A stretch of 58,841 nt of DNA from an uncultured Pelagibacteraceae bacterium (lineage in GTDB: Bacteria; Pseudomonadota; Alphaproteobacteria; Pelagibacterales; Pelagibacteraceae): contig CACGZX010000002.1 of NCBI GenBank assembly GCA_902577625.1, positions 1 to 58,841 of the forward strand, written 5' to 3'. The notes below the pieces were generated by a model. That model was not told the origin of the DNA and did not search any database. It was given only the letters and a program-made list of their open reading frames with translations. Shown here piece by piece: positions 29,650 to 40,467 of this stretch. Position numbers and translations under genes: made by a program. How positions within the stretch are numbered: the stretch's first letter is position 1; every line of letters starts with the position of its first letter.

Positions 29650-32646
29650 ATGTCAGAAAAATTTAGATTAGATAAAGGTGGATTAATCAATAGAAATAAA
29701 AAAATTTCATTTAAATTTAATGGAAAAAAATATTTTGGTTATGAAGGCGATACTTTAGCTTCAGCTTTAATTGCAAATGGAGTTCATTTAGTTGGTAGAA
29801 GTTTTAAATATCATAGGCCTAGAGGTTTTTTTGGAGCAGGTGTAGACGAACCTTATGCAATAGTTCAAATGAATAGAAATAATGAAGTTGATCCCAATGT
29901 AAGAGCAACAGAACAAGAGTTATTCGAAGGTTTAGAGGCAAAAAGTGTAAATTGTTGGCCAAATGTAAATTTTGATATTGGAGCGATAAATAATTTTTTA
30001 GGAAAATTTTTTCCTGCAGGTTTTTACTATAAAACTTTTATGTGGCCTAAAAGCTTTTGGTATAAGGTTTACGAGCCAATTATTAGAAAAGCAGCAGGTT
30101 TTGGAGCAGCTTCAATAAAGCATGATAAAGAAAAATATGAACACAAATATGAATATTGTGACCTATTAATTACAGGATCTGGTCCTTCCGGTTTAGCAAG
30201 CGCCTATGCTGCAGCTCAAAATGGAGCAAAAGTAATTTTAGCTGAAGACAAATCGAGGTTTGGTGGAAGTCTTCTAACCAGCGAAGTTACAATTGGAAAT
30301 CAAAGTGGACAAGAATGGGCAGAAAAAATAATATCTGAACTTAAATCAATGCCAAATGTAGTTGTCAAAAATAGATCACAAGTTTTTGGTTATTATGATC
30401 ATAACATGCTTGTTATGTCTGAGAGAATTAGTGATCATTTGCCCAAAACAGAAAAATATATTCCAAAACAGAGACTTTGGTATATCCGTGCAAAAGAAGT
30501 TATTATTTCATCTGGATCAATAGAAAGACCTTTGGTTTTTGGAAATAATGACACTCCAGGTGTTATGCTTTCCTCGGCAGCTAAAGAGTACTTAAAAATT
30601 TATGGAGTATTAGTTGGAAAAAAACCATTAGTATTTACAAATAATGATAGTGGATATGAAACTGCTATAGAATTCAAAAAAAATGGAATAGATCCTATCG
30701 TATTAGATACAAGAAAAAATCCTAATTCAGAAATTATAAAAGAAGCAGAAGACTTAAATATAAATATAAAAAATTCTTATGTTGTTGTAGCGGCCAAAGG
30801 TTACAAAAAAGTTAAATCTGCAGATATTGCCAAAATATCAGATGATAAAAAAAATATAAATAACATTGAAAATATAAAATGTGATTGTATTTGTGTCTCA
30901 GGATTTTGGACACCAACAATTCATTTAGCATCACAATCAGGCAATAAAACTAAATTTAATGAAGAAATAGATGCATTCATTCCAAGCAAATCAAAACAAA
31001 AAGAAACAACTCTTGGATCAGCCAATGGTACTTTTACACTTGAAGAAACATTAAAAACATCCTTCAAAAAAGGAAATGAATTATCGAAACAAATAACAAA
31101 TAAAGAAAATAAAGTTTCTATTCCTTCTGTTGTGGAAAAAAAGTATTCCAATCATGATAAATTTTGGTGTGTACCATTACCAGAAGGTAAAAATTATAAA
31201 AGATTCCTAGATTTTCAAAATGATGTTGCTGTCTCTGATATACAGCTCGCATTAAGAGAAGGTTATAGATCAATCGAACATGTTAAAAGATATACAACAT
31301 TAGGAATGGCCACAGATCAAGGCAGGACAAGTAATCTAAATGGATTACAATTAGTCTCTGATATAGAAAATAAAGTTGTACCTCAAGTCGGTCATACTAC
31401 TTTTAGACCTCCTTATTCACCTGTTTCAATCGGAGCTATTGTTGGAAGAGAAATTGGAAAACATTCAAAACCAACAAGAAAATCACCAATGCATTATTGG
31501 CACGAAAAGAATAATGCCGTCTTTGTAGATGCAGGCGTTTGGCTGCGTCCGAGATATTATAAGCAGGGAAATGAAAACTTATTTGAGGCTTCAAAAAGAG
31601 AAGCAAGAAATGTGAGACAAAACGTAGGCGTTTGTGATGTTACAACTTTAGGTAAAATTGATATTAAAGGACCTGATGCTGCTGAATTGTTAAATAGGGT
31701 TTATACTAATGCTTGGCTTAAGTTACCAGTTGGGAAAGCAAGATATGGAGTAATGTTAAGAGAAGATGGAATTGTAATGGATGACGGAACAACCACGAGA
31801 ATTTCAGAAAACCATTATCATATGACAACTACTACTGCTCAAGCTGCAAATGTTTTATCTCATTTAGAATATTATTTGCAACTTGTGTGGCCTGAGCTGA
31901 ATGTAAATGTAGTTTCAAGTACTGAACAATGGGCAGGTGCAGCAATAGCTGGACCAAAGTCTAGAGATGTATTGCAAAAATTATTTCCAGATTTAGATGT
32001 TTCAAATGAAGGTTTGCCATTTATGGGATATATGGAAGGCAATTTATTTGGTGTAAATGCAAAAATTTTTAGAATTTCATTTTCTGGTGAACTTGCTTAC
32101 GAGGTAAATGTTGAGTCTGACAATGGTAACTTTATGTGGGAAAAAATAATGGATGTCGGAAAAGATTTTAATATTCAACCATATGGAACAGAGGCATTAT
32201 CAACATTAAGAATTGAAATGGGACACGTTGCAGGGTCAGAATTAGATGGACGTACTATTCCATATGATAATTCTTTAGAAGGTTTAGTTAGCAAAAAGAA
32301 AGATTTTATCGGAAAAAGATCTTTAAGTAAATTAGCTTACGTTGCTCCAGATAGACAAAAAATAGTTGGTGTTGTTCCCTTAGATAAAAAAACAAGTATA
32401 CCTGAAGGTTCATATATAGTTAAAGATGCAAAAGCAAAACTTCCAAATCCTAAATTAGGTCATGTATCAGCATCATGTTGGAGTGTTGAATATGACAATC
32501 CTTTTTCGCTTGCAATTATCAAGGATGGAAAAAATATGATAGGACAAAAACTTTTTGCACTATCTCCATTAAAAAATAAAACAATACCTGTTGAAATTGT
32601 ATCATCACATTATGTTGATCCAAAAGGGGAAAGAGTTAGATCATGA
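29650..32646 (+). CDS. soxA: Sarcosine oxidase alpha subunit
   Basis: 998 aa; SFKYHRPRGFFGAGVDEP, ITGSGPSGLASAYAAAQNGAKVIL, C-terminal GcvT domain. Confidence 0.9.
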   Translation: MSEKFRLDKGGLINRNKKISFKFNGKKYFGYEGDTLASALIANGVHLVGRSFKYHRPRGFFGAGVDEPYAIVQMNRNNEVDPNVRATEQELFEGLEAKSVNCWPNVNFDIGAINNFLGKFFPAGFYYKTFMWPKSFWYKVYEPIIRKAAGFGAASIKHDKEKYEHKYEYCDLLITGSGPSGLASAYAAAQNGAKVILAEDKSRFGGSLLTSEVTIGNQSGQEWAEKIISELKSMPNVVVKNRSQVFGYYDHNMLVMSERISDHLPKTEKYIPKQRLWYIRAKEVIISSGSIERPLVFGNNDTPGVMLSSAAKEYLKIYGVLVGKKPLVFTNNDSGYETAIEFKKNGIDPIVLDTRKNPNSEIIKEAEDLNINIKNSYVVVAAKGYKKVKSADIAKISDDKKNINNIENIKCDCICVSGFWTPTIHLASQSGNKTKFNEEIDAFIPSKSKQKETTLGSANGTFTLEETLKTSFKKGNELSKQITNKENKVSIPSVVEKKYSNHDKFWCVPLPEGKNYKRFLDFQNDVAVSDIQLALREGYRSIEHVKRYTTLGMATDQGRTSNLNGLQLVSDIENKVVPQVGHTTFRPPYSPVSIGAIVGREIGKHSKPTRKSPMHYWHEKNNAVFVDAGVWLRPRYYKQGNENLFEASKREARNVRQNVGVCDVTTLGKIDIKGPDAAELLNRVYTNAWLKLPVGKARYGVMLREDGIVMDDGTTTRISENHYHMTTTTAQAANVLSHLEYYLQLVWPELNVNVVSSTEQWAGAAIAGPKSRDVLQKLFPDLDVSNEGLPFMGYMEGNLFGVNAKIFRISFSGELAYEVNVESDNGNFMWEKIMDVGKDFNIQPYGTEALSTLRIEMGHVAGSELDGRTIPYDNSLEGLVSKKKDFIGKRSLSKLAYVAPDRQKIVGVVPLDKKTSIPEGSYIVKDAKAKLPNPKLGHVSASCWSVEYDNPFSLAIIKDGKNMIGQKLFALSPLKNKTIPVEIVSSHYVDPKGERVRS

Positions 32647-33230
32647 CATCCATATCAGCTTTAAACCATATTCATAAAACTGGTCTTTTTGGAAATCATG
32701 AAAGTAAAAGTGAAGAAAATTTACTAAAAGTTTCAGAAATTAAAAACATGCTTATTGTTCAAATAGTTCAATATAAAAATTCTACAGTTTCAATTGAAAA
32801 TATTGATATTAATAGTTTAAAATTAAAAGATGAACCATTAAGCGTGGTTACTAATAATGATACTAGAATTTTATGGAATGGTCCAAAAAATTGGCTTTTA
32901 GTATCAACAAAAAAAGATTTACTTAAAAATATTTTAGAAGTTCTTAAAGAAACAGATTTTGCTATAACTGATTTGTCCCACTCTAGAGCTATAATTGAAA
33001 TAGAAGGGAATGATGTAAAAGAAGTTTTGAAAAAAGGATGTCCATTTAATTTTAATATTTTAGAAAAAAATAATTCAATAAATTCTACATATAATGGAAT
33101 AGCATTTACAGTAGATATGATAGACGATAATCCCAACAAAATTAGATTGTTTGCTTTAAGAAGTTTTGGAGAATCTTTGTATCATTCGATAACAGATTCT
33201 TCGTTGGAATTTGGTTATAAAGCAATTTAA
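32643..33230 (+). CDS. soxG: Sarcosine oxidase gamma subunit
   Basis: 195 aa; TDLSHSRAIIEIEG...KKGCPFN; overlaps soxA by 4 nt. Confidence 0.85.
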   Translation: MTSISALNHIHKTGLFGNHESKSEENLLKVSEIKNMLIVQIVQYKNSTVSIENIDINSLKLKDEPLSVVTNNDTRILWNGPKNWLLVSTKKDLLKNILEVLKETDFAITDLSHSRAIIEIEGNDVKEVLKKGCPFNFNILEKNNSINSTYNGIAFTVDMIDDNPNKIRLFALRSFGESLYHSITDSSLEFGYKAI

Positions 33231-33342
33231 TTTACCCTTTAAAATCAATAAAATTACTCAATTTGGATAGTTTAGTTATTTTACTCTCTTGAGTTGAATA
33301 AAAAATACCTTTAATATTCAACTATAGGGATAATTAAAAGTT

Positions 33343-33660
33343 ATGGGAATCAAAAAGATATTAAGTTTTATTTTGGTGGGAATAATTTTATCAGGTTGTG
33401 CCCAGTCCACAGCGATGATTGGCCCAGCTCTTACATTAGCTTCAACAGGAAATGCGTCACAAGCAGGATTAACGTTTTTTACTAATAAGGCTGTAGAAAA
33501 AGAAACTGGAATGGACACAGTTTCATATGTTTCAAAAAAAATCGAACAACAAAATACTAAAACTAAACTAAGACGAGATTTTAAAAGCTTAGTAGAAAAT
33601 AATTTTGTAAAAACTAGAGAAAAACTAATTTTACAAGATAAATCTAATACATTTAACTAA
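33343..33660 (+). CDS. Small putative lipoprotein
   Basis: Lipobox-like LSGC (IILSGCAQSTAMIG), 105 aa. Confidence 0.65.
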   Translation: MGIKKILSFILVGIILSGCAQSTAMIGPALTLASTGNASQAGLTFFTNKAVEKETGMDTVSYVSKKIEQQNTKTKLRRDFKSLVENNFVKTREKLILQDKSNTFN

Positions 33661-33678
33661 AAAAACATTTACTCTGAA

Positions 33679-34134
33679 CTATAAATCCAGCGTGTAGTAG
33701 CAAGAGTTAGGATCGTCTTTGTAATGAGCAAAAGGAGGACATGATTTAAAACCAAATTTAGAAAACAAATTTCTAGCAGGTAAAAAGAAATCTCCCGCTC
33801 CTGTTTCAATACTTAATTTTGAAATTTTTAATTTTTTTGCTTCCTCTATTAGATGATTTATTATTCTTTCACCAATACCTTTTTTTTTAAACTCATCTGC
33901 AACTCTAATAGATTTAAATTCGCCATGGTTTTTTTCTAAAAATTTTAATGCTCCGCAGCCAACAAGATTATTGTTTTCCCATAAACTCCAAAATTTTATA
34001 CTTGGATCTTTTAAACCATCAATATCAAGTACATGAGTACTGCCTGCTGGTGAAACTGATCTAAGTTCAATAAAATGTTTTTTTAATAAATTATTAACTT
34101 CTGAATTATCAAAATTTCCTTCTATGGATTTCAT
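33679..34134 (-). CDS. GNAT-family N-acetyltransferase
   Basis: FKSIRVADEFKKKGIGERIINHLIEEA; LFSKFGFKSCPPF. Confidence 0.85.
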   Translation of the reverse strand: MKSIEGNFDNSEVNNLLKKHFIELRSVSPAGSTHVLDIDGLKDPSIKFWSLWENNNLVGCGALKFLEKNHGEFKSIRVADEFKKKGIGERIINHLIEEAKKLKISKLSIETGAGDFFLPARNLFSKFGFKSCPPFAHYKDDPNSCYYTLDL

Positions 34135-35186
34135 TTTAATATATTTTGAAGTGTTTCTACTTGTCCAATTTTGAAAATAATAGCATCATCGCTATGGTAG
34201 CCATATTGATTAGAGGAATTTTTAAAACGTTTGGGTGGTTCAAATATTGGTTCTAAAGATAAAACTACAGTTCCCCAATGCATACCTAGAACTTTTTTGC
34301 TTTTTAAATCTTGACCAATATTTAATGCCTCTTCAGGATTTGTATGATAAACCGATTTATCTTTAATTGGAGACATAGGATAAAAATTATATGCCCCAAT
34401 ATTAATGAAAGTTAAATCTATAGGACCATATTTATTTCCAAGTTCCTTATAAATATTTCCATAACCAGTATCACAAGCAAAGAATATTTTTTTGTTTTTA
34501 TACTCAATTAAAAAATTTCCCCATAATGTTTTATTTGTGTCCCACAAACTTCTTTTTGACCAATGAACTGCAGGTAAAAATGTTATTTTCAAATCGTTAA
34601 CTTTTATTTCATCATACCAATCCATTTCGATAACATCTCTAAATCCATTTTTAGTGAAGTATTTTCCAAGCTTTAATGGAGCTAAAACTTTTGATTTTTT
34701 ATAAGGAAACCTTTGTATAGTTCTAGTGCTTAGATGGTCATAATGATTATGTGTTAATAAAAATAAGTTTACCTCTGGTAATTCATTAAGAGTAACTGCG
34801 GGATCTACATATCTTTTAGGACCAAATATCAAAGGTCCCATATTTTTTTCGAAAACCGGATCAGTAATAATAGTTGTATTACCAAGTTTTATTAAAAAAG
34901 TAGCATGACCTATCCAAGCGATATAATCATTGTTTTTATTTTTTTTTAAATTTTCTAAAACTTCTTTTTTATCTACAACATGATCTTCTGGAATTTCTAT
35001 TTTAAGTTTTCTTTTCTCTTCGTTAAAAACTTTAAAACTCCAGTTAAATGAAGCATTTCTTTCTGGAGAGCCCTCGGGGTTTCTAAAGGTTCCATTTGGC
35101 AGATGATGATAAGGTTTATTGTCCATAGCTAATAAAGAACTGTTATAAACAAAAAAAACCAATATAAAACTTAATATTTTAGGCAC
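34131..35186 (-). CDS. Metallo-beta-lactamase-fold hydrolase (NAPE-PLD/UlaG-like)
   Basis: WIGHATFLIKLGNTTIITDPVF, LLTHNHYDHLS, FACDTGYGNIYKELG, GMHWGTVVLS; signal peptide. Confidence 0.88.
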   Translation of the reverse strand: MPKILSFILVFFVYNSSLLAMDNKPYHHLPNGTFRNPEGSPERNASFNWSFKVFNEEKRKLKIEIPEDHVVDKKEVLENLKKNKNNDYIAWIGHATFLIKLGNTTIITDPVFEKNMGPLIFGPKRYVDPAVTLNELPEVNLFLLTHNHYDHLSTRTIQRFPYKKSKVLAPLKLGKYFTKNGFRDVIEMDWYDEIKVNDLKITFLPAVHWSKRSLWDTNKTLWGNFLIEYKNKKIFFACDTGYGNIYKELGNKYGPIDLTFINIGAYNFYPMSPIKDKSVYHTNPEEALNIGQDLKSKKVLGMHWGTVVLSLEPIFEPPKRFKNSSNQYGYHSDDAIIFKIGQVETLQNILK

Positions 35187-35196
35187 TACGATTATT

Positions 35197-36243
35197 TTAC
35201 TTTTCGATTATTGTTAAATGGCCCATTTTTCTTTTTTCTTTTACAGTATTTTTTTTATAATCAAAGAAAAATTCATTCTCTTTAAAAGTTTTTTTTCTAT
35301 AAACCAATATATCCTCACCGATTAAATTAATCATTTTGGCATTATGTAATTTTTTTGTTTCAATTTTGTCTAAACCACATACTGCTCTTATATGATTTTC
35401 AAATTGACTCACGTTATAAGCATTTATTGTAAGATGTCCTGAATTATGAACCCTTGGTGCTATTTCGTTAACAAATAAATTATCATTTTTATCAATAAAA
35501 TATTCAACACACATAGTTCCGATATAATCAAGTTCCTCTGCAATATACTTTGCCCATTCTTTAGATTTATTAAACAAGTCTTCACTAATCTCAGCTGGTA
35601 TTTTTGAATATTTTAATATTTGATCTTCATGAACATTTTCTATTGGGTCATACACTTCATATTTCTGTTTTCCAAATCTTGTAATTATTACTGAAATTTC
35701 TTTTCTAAGTTTAACAAATTTTTCTAATATGTAATGATTTTCAAAATCAACTTTTAAATTATCTAGTTCTTCTTCATTATTAATTTTATATTGACCTTTT
35801 CCATCATAGCCCAATGTGCAAGTTTTAAGTATACCTGGTATAAAATCTTGACTAGACTTAAGTTCACTTTCATTTTTGACAGAAATATATGAAGTAGTTT
35901 TAATATTATTTTTATTTAAAAAATCTTTTTCACTGAGTCTATTTTGAATAATTTTATTTATTGAAGGTTTTGGATTAACTTTTTTAATATTATCTATTTT
36001 AGACAAAGTGCCATAGGGAATATTTTCAAATTCAAAGGTTACAAAATCAACTTTATTAGAAAATTCTTCAATTTTTAAATCATCATCATATTTACAAAAA
36101 ATAAACTCATCAGCAAAAAATTGTGCCGGCGCCTTCTCATCGTCAGAAATAATTACAGTTTTTATATTTAAATTTTTAGATGCCGAGCAAAGCATGCTTC
36201 CTAGTTGTCCACCACCAATTATTCCAATAGTAGGATTTGACAT
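35197..36243 (-). CDS. purK: N5-carboxyaminoimidazole ribonucleotide synthase
   Basis: GIIGGGQLGSML, LGYDGKGQY, EKFVKLRKEISVI, NEIAPRVHNSGHLTINA. Confidence 0.93.
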   Translation of the reverse strand: MSNPTIGIIGGGQLGSMLCSASKNLNIKTVIISDDEKAPAQFFADEFIFCKYDDDLKIEEFSNKVDFVTFEFENIPYGTLSKIDNIKKVNPKPSINKIIQNRLSEKDFLNKNNIKTTSYISVKNESELKSSQDFIPGILKTCTLGYDGKGQYKINNEEELDNLKVDFENHYILEKFVKLRKEISVIITRFGKQKYEVYDPIENVHEDQILKYSKIPAEISEDLFNKSKEWAKYIAEELDYIGTMCVEYFIDKNDNLFVNEIAPRVHNSGHLTINAYNVSQFENHIRAVCGLDKIETKKLHNAKMINLIGEDILVYRKKTFKENEFFFDYKKNTVKEKRKMGHLTIIEK

Positions 36244-36248
36244 TTAAT

Positions 36249-36740
36249 TTATTTCGGTTTTTTTTTTACTGAAGAACTTTGTTTAATACGCCACTTATTT
36301 AGATTTTTTTTTAATTTTTCATCACTTAAAGCAACTATAGATGCTGCTAATAATGCGGCATTAATTGCACCATCTTCACCAATTGCAACAGTACCAACTG
36401 GTATTCCTTTTGGCATTTGTGCAATAGATAATAAGCTATCTAAACCCTTCAATTTTTTGCTTTCGATTGGAACACCAATAACAGGCAATGTAGTAAGTGA
36501 TGCAATCATTCCTGGTAAATGTGCAGAGCCTCCTGCGCCAGCTATAATTACTGAAATATTATTTTTTTCTGCTTTTTTTGCGTAATCATACATTCTATTA
36601 GGCGTTCTATGAGCTGAGACAATTTTTGTTTCAAATTGAACTTTTAAAATTTTTAATACTTTTTGACAGAGCTTCATAGTTTTGAAATCTGATTGGCTTC
36701 CCATTACAATAGAAACCTTATGTGTTTTTTTTGATTGCAT
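36249..36740 (-). CDS. purE: N5-carboxyaminoimidazole ribonucleotide mutase
   Basis: [45 protein letters not shown]; likely start MQSKK at 36740 rather than 36767. Confidence 0.93.
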   Translation of the reverse strand: MQSKKTHKVSIVMGSQSDFKTMKLCQKVLKILKVQFETKIVSAHRTPNRMYDYAKKAEKNNISVIIAGAGGSAHLPGMIASLTTLPVIGVPIESKKLKGLDSLLSIAQMPKGIPVGTVAIGEDGAINAALLAASIVALSDEKLKKNLNKWRIKQSSSVKKKPK

Positions 36741-36832
36741 AAGAACTAATAAACGAACAGTCCTCAACTTATTTCAAATTAAATTAACTTTTTCAATAAA
36801 ATTAGTAATGTAAGTGAAAATAAAACAAAAAT

Positions 36833-37225
36833 ATGTTAATTAGAAATATAATGAAAATATTGGCTTTTTTTATACTGTTAATTTCAACCAATTCTTTTGC
36901 GGATGGGTATAAGACAAATTTTGATATCGAAAAATTTAAATTTGCTCAAAAAAATGGCAAAATAGTTATTATTCATTCATGGAATAAATCTTGTAGCACT
37001 TGTGCAAAACAAAAACCCATTCTTGAAAAGGCAAAAAAAGAATTCGAAAATGTCATTTTTATGAATTTTGAACAGACTAAAAATAAGGATATTGCAAAGC
37101 TTCTTAAGATTAATTATTGGACAACAATTGTTGTTTATAAGAACAATAAAGAAATAGTTAGGGAAATAGGACTATATACAGAAAAAGATATTTACAATCT
37201 TATTCGAACAGGTATTCAATCTTAG
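36833..37225 (+). CDS. Secreted thioredoxin-like protein
   Basis: Signal peptide, HSWNKSCSTCAKQKPIL (CxxC). Confidence 0.8.
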   Translation: MLIRNIMKILAFFILLISTNSFADGYKTNFDIEKFKFAQKNGKIVIIHSWNKSCSTCAKQKPILEKAKKEFENVIFMNFEQTKNKDIAKLLKINYWTTIVVYKNNKEIVREIGLYTEKDIYNLIRTGIQS

Positions 37226-37230
37226 ACAAA

Positions 37231-38196
37231 ATGAATTATAAAATTGATAATTTACAATATTGCAATTGGTCTAGAGAAGTTTTCGAAATAAATAGGGAAG
37301 CCGAACTTGATGCTGTTCATGTTACAATAGTTTATCATGAAGATTATGACGAATTATTAAAAAGAGTAGATGAATGGAATATTCGTTTTAAAGATAATTC
37401 TGATTTAATTTTTCATGGAAAAAATTTCAAAGATATAGAAAAAGCTAAGGATCAAAAAAAAACTGCAATATTTTTTGGCTTTCAAAACTGTTCTCCAATT
37501 GAAGACGATATTGGCTTAGTTGAAAAAGTTCACCATTTAGGATGTAAATTTATGCAGCTTACTTATAATAACCAATCACTTTTAGCCACAGGTTGTTATG
37601 AAAAAATAGATAGTGGAGTTACACACTTTGGCAAAGAAGTAATTAAAGAGATGAATAGGGTAGGTATTGTAGTTGATATGTCCCATTCAGCAGAAAAAAG
37701 TACCTTTGATGCAATTGATATAAGTGAAAAACCAATTGCGATAACTCATGCTAACCCTTCATTTTGGCATGAAGCAATCAGAAATAAATCAAATGACCTA
37801 ATAAAAACTTTAGCAAAAAGTGGAGGCATGATAGGTCTTTCACTATACCCTCATCATCTTAGAGAAGGAACAAATTGTAGTTTGGAAAGTTTTTGTGAAA
37901 TGACCGCGAAAACTGCTGAATTAATTGGAGTAAAAAATATTGGGATAGGTTCAGATTTATGCTTAAAGCAACCTGATACGGTTGTTGAATGGATGAGAAA
38001 TGGTACCTGGACTAAAACAAAAAATTATGGAGAAGGTTCAAAAAAAAAACCTGGCTTTCCAAAACAACCTGATTGGTTTGAGGATGCAAGAGGGTTTAAA
38101 AACTTAGAAAGTGGTTTAAAAAAAATTGGATTTAACCAATCAGAAGTAGAAGGAATTTTAGGAAATAATTGGTATAATTTTTATAAAAATATTTAG
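37231..38196 (+). CDS. Membrane (renal) dipeptidase family protein
   Basis: VVDMSHSAEKSTFDAIDISEKPIAITHANPS, IGIGSDL, GILGNNWYNFY. Confidence 0.85.
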   Translation: MNYKIDNLQYCNWSREVFEINREAELDAVHVTIVYHEDYDELLKRVDEWNIRFKDNSDLIFHGKNFKDIEKAKDQKKTAIFFGFQNCSPIEDDIGLVEKVHHLGCKFMQLTYNNQSLLATGCYEKIDSGVTHFGKEVIKEMNRVGIVVDMSHSAEKSTFDAIDISEKPIAITHANPSFWHEAIRNKSNDLIKTLAKSGGMIGLSLYPHHLREGTNCSLESFCEMTAKTAELIGVKNIGIGSDLCLKQPDTVVEWMRNGTWTKTKNYGEGSKKKPGFPKQPDWFEDARGFKNLESGLKKIGFNQSEVEGILGNNWYNFYKNI

Positions 38197-38197
38197 T

Positions 38198-39856
38198 ATG
38201 AAAGTTGAATTAAGAGATCCAAAAATTATAATGAAATTATCAAGACTTGGGTCTTTTCATCAATCAAAATTGTCTTTTTTAAGATCATTTTTAAAAGAAT
38301 TTAAAGATTGGGATTATAATAGAAACTTATTTGAATTAGATGAAAATGGATATGGAAAAGCAGTTTATTCATTTTCAAAAAAAAACAGAACTTATTCTCT
38401 AGTTTGTTTTGCAAATAAAATTAATGATGAAGAGAGATCAGATAGAGTAATTGCTACAAAATGGGACGCTGCTTTTGTATTGCATGATGGAATTCCCACA
38501 AAAAAAGATATTGAAAGATTAGAGTTAAATGTTCCTAAACAAGAAGTAGGAAGACTTTCTTATAAAGAATTAACTCTTTCAAGGGCAAACAAATCAGTTA
38601 GACTTTTTGAACATGTTATTGAGAATCTTTCAAAAGGAAAGCAACCCGACAAAGAATTTCTAACAAAAGTTGGTTACTTGTACAGAACTACTGCTGTGTA
38701 TGGATCAGGAAAATTTGGACTTGCAGATAGATTTAGAATTAAAAATAGAGACGAAATTTGTGGACCATTTAGGCTAGAAATGATGTTGGTTTACCTAGTA
38801 AGACAATTTACCTTTGATCAAGTTAATCATATAGCAAAACACAGAAGTCCAAAAAATTTTGTTGAATTAGATAAAGAAATTTCTAGAAATTTAGGGATTG
38901 GAAATTCTACAGGTCTTGGAATGGCACCTTTTATTGTCAATCATCCAACACTTTTAAATAATTGGATCCTTGCTAGAGAGAAAGCTTTAAAAAAAGTTCG
39001 AGAAATAAAAATTATAAGAAAAGAGGATTCTGATATATTTATTAAATGCTTAAAAAAATCTCTGAAAAATGTAACCTCTTGGAATACTGAGAGTGAATTT
39101 CAAAAAAATAAAATTAAACGATTAATAGCAGATTTAAATAAATTATTATTATTTATTGATAGTTTTAATTTTCAAGAAGAATTCGGTTTTAATAAGTTAT
39201 ATTTATGGATTGAAAAAAATCTAGATCTAGAATGTTCTGAATATATTGTTTCTATGATGTTAGAACCATACGATTATATTGTTGAACCTTTAATACATGA
39301 AATGAGCTCTGAAGAAGAAAAATATTTTAATATTCCAGGAGATAGAACTGTACTAGATTTAAGAAATATTTTAGAAGAAAAATATTCAGATATTTTAAAA
39401 ATTGATTTTAGCAAAAAAGAAAGTAATGAAAATTTTTGGTTTATTTCAAAAAATAAAGAAGAACCAAGGCTTGCAAAAAGATATAACGAACAAGGTTCAG
39501 ATTTAGAACAACCTCTTGCTATAGCAAGAGATATAAAAAAATTGTATGAAAGAATATCAAATCAAAAAAATAGTTTAAAAATAGGAAGATTTTTAATTGA
39601 AAATAACGACCTTAGACATGTTGTTAGAAGAGCATTTATATCTGAAAAGTTTCCTTACTCTGAAATTCAAGATAATACAATTGGATCTAATTTGATGCCC
39701 ATAGACATGTTAAGATTAAAATTGTCATTTTTTGGTGCGGTTAAGTTTGATCCAAAATCTGATAAGTGGTTAAGAATATCTATGTTTCAGGGAGCACCAT
39801 TACCCAATGAATTAAAAAATTTTAATGATTATTGGGTTTATAATTCTTTAAATTAA
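38198..39856 (+). CDS. Conserved hypothetical protein (possibly DUF6638-like)
   Basis: 552 aa; one nt after the dipeptidase gene; no catalytic motif I can name with confidence. Confidence 0.6.
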   Translation: MKVELRDPKIIMKLSRLGSFHQSKLSFLRSFLKEFKDWDYNRNLFELDENGYGKAVYSFSKKNRTYSLVCFANKINDEERSDRVIATKWDAAFVLHDGIPTKKDIERLELNVPKQEVGRLSYKELTLSRANKSVRLFEHVIENLSKGKQPDKEFLTKVGYLYRTTAVYGSGKFGLADRFRIKNRDEICGPFRLEMMLVYLVRQFTFDQVNHIAKHRSPKNFVELDKEISRNLGIGNSTGLGMAPFIVNHPTLLNNWILAREKALKKVREIKIIRKEDSDIFIKCLKKSLKNVTSWNTESEFQKNKIKRLIADLNKLLLFIDSFNFQEEFGFNKLYLWIEKNLDLECSEYIVSMMLEPYDYIVEPLIHEMSSEEEKYFNIPGDRTVLDLRNILEEKYSDILKIDFSKKESNENFWFISKNKEEPRLAKRYNEQGSDLEQPLAIARDIKKLYERISNQKNSLKIGRFLIENNDLRHVVRRAFISEKFPYSEIQDNTIGSNLMPIDMLRLKLSFFGAVKFDPKSDKWLRISMFQGAPLPNELKNFNDYWVYNSLN

Positions 39857-40467
39857 TGAAAACATTAAGTGAAATAGACACAACTTCAAAAAGAGCAACT
39901 AGAGGGGCAGGTTTTTCATGGGGAATTGCTGAAGAGGTTGGAAAAAATATGAGATTATTAGAATTGTACGGCCTCCCAGGTATAAAAAATTTAAATAAAT
40001 TTTTAAAAGATTATAAGGAAAAACAGTTTCAAAAAATTACTTTGATTTCAGAAACTAATTATGCAAGTAAAAATCCTTTCTGTCCAATTACGTTAGGAAC
40101 AAACTTTATAGACCAGGTTAATTTACTAGATAAAAAACTTAATATCCAAATATCAAATTTAGCTTTTCCAATATTATTTATACCCTTCGTAAGTAGGGCA
40201 TCAGAGATAGTTGGAAAAAAAATTTTTTTAAAAGTTGATGATAAAGAATTTTTATTTAATCTAAACCAGTCTATTTATTCTAATTATTTAAAAAATGAAA
40301 TTTTAGAAAATTGCAATAATATAAACATTAGTTTTTTAGAAAATAATAATTCATTTAACGAAGATGAATGGAAAGAACTTTATAAATTATCTGAAGATAC
40401 ATTTGTTGAAGAGACCGAGTCTCTTAAAATTGGTGCAGCTGGCGCAGGATTAACAGACAATGATTGA
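39856..40467 (+). CDS. DUF3726-like hypothetical protein
   Basis: 203 aa; LSEIDTTSKRATRGAGFSWGIAEEVGKNMRLLELYGLPG; start overlaps the upstream stop. Confidence 0.6.
   Translation: MKTLSEIDTTSKRATRGAGFSWGIAEEVGKNMRLLELYGLPGIKNLNKFLKDYKEKQFQKITLISETNYASKNPFCPITLGTNFIDQVNLLDKKLNIQISNLAFPILFIPFVSRASEIVGKKIFLKVDDKEFLFNLNQSIYSNYLKNEILENCNNINISFLENNNSFNEDEWKELYKLSEDTFVEETESLKIGAAGAGLTDND

Noticed and set aside
33231-33342. Non-coding RNA or regulatory leader before the small lipoprotein
   Set aside because: AT-rich with a weak ACTCAA/TTGAGT pairing only; indistinguishable from background.
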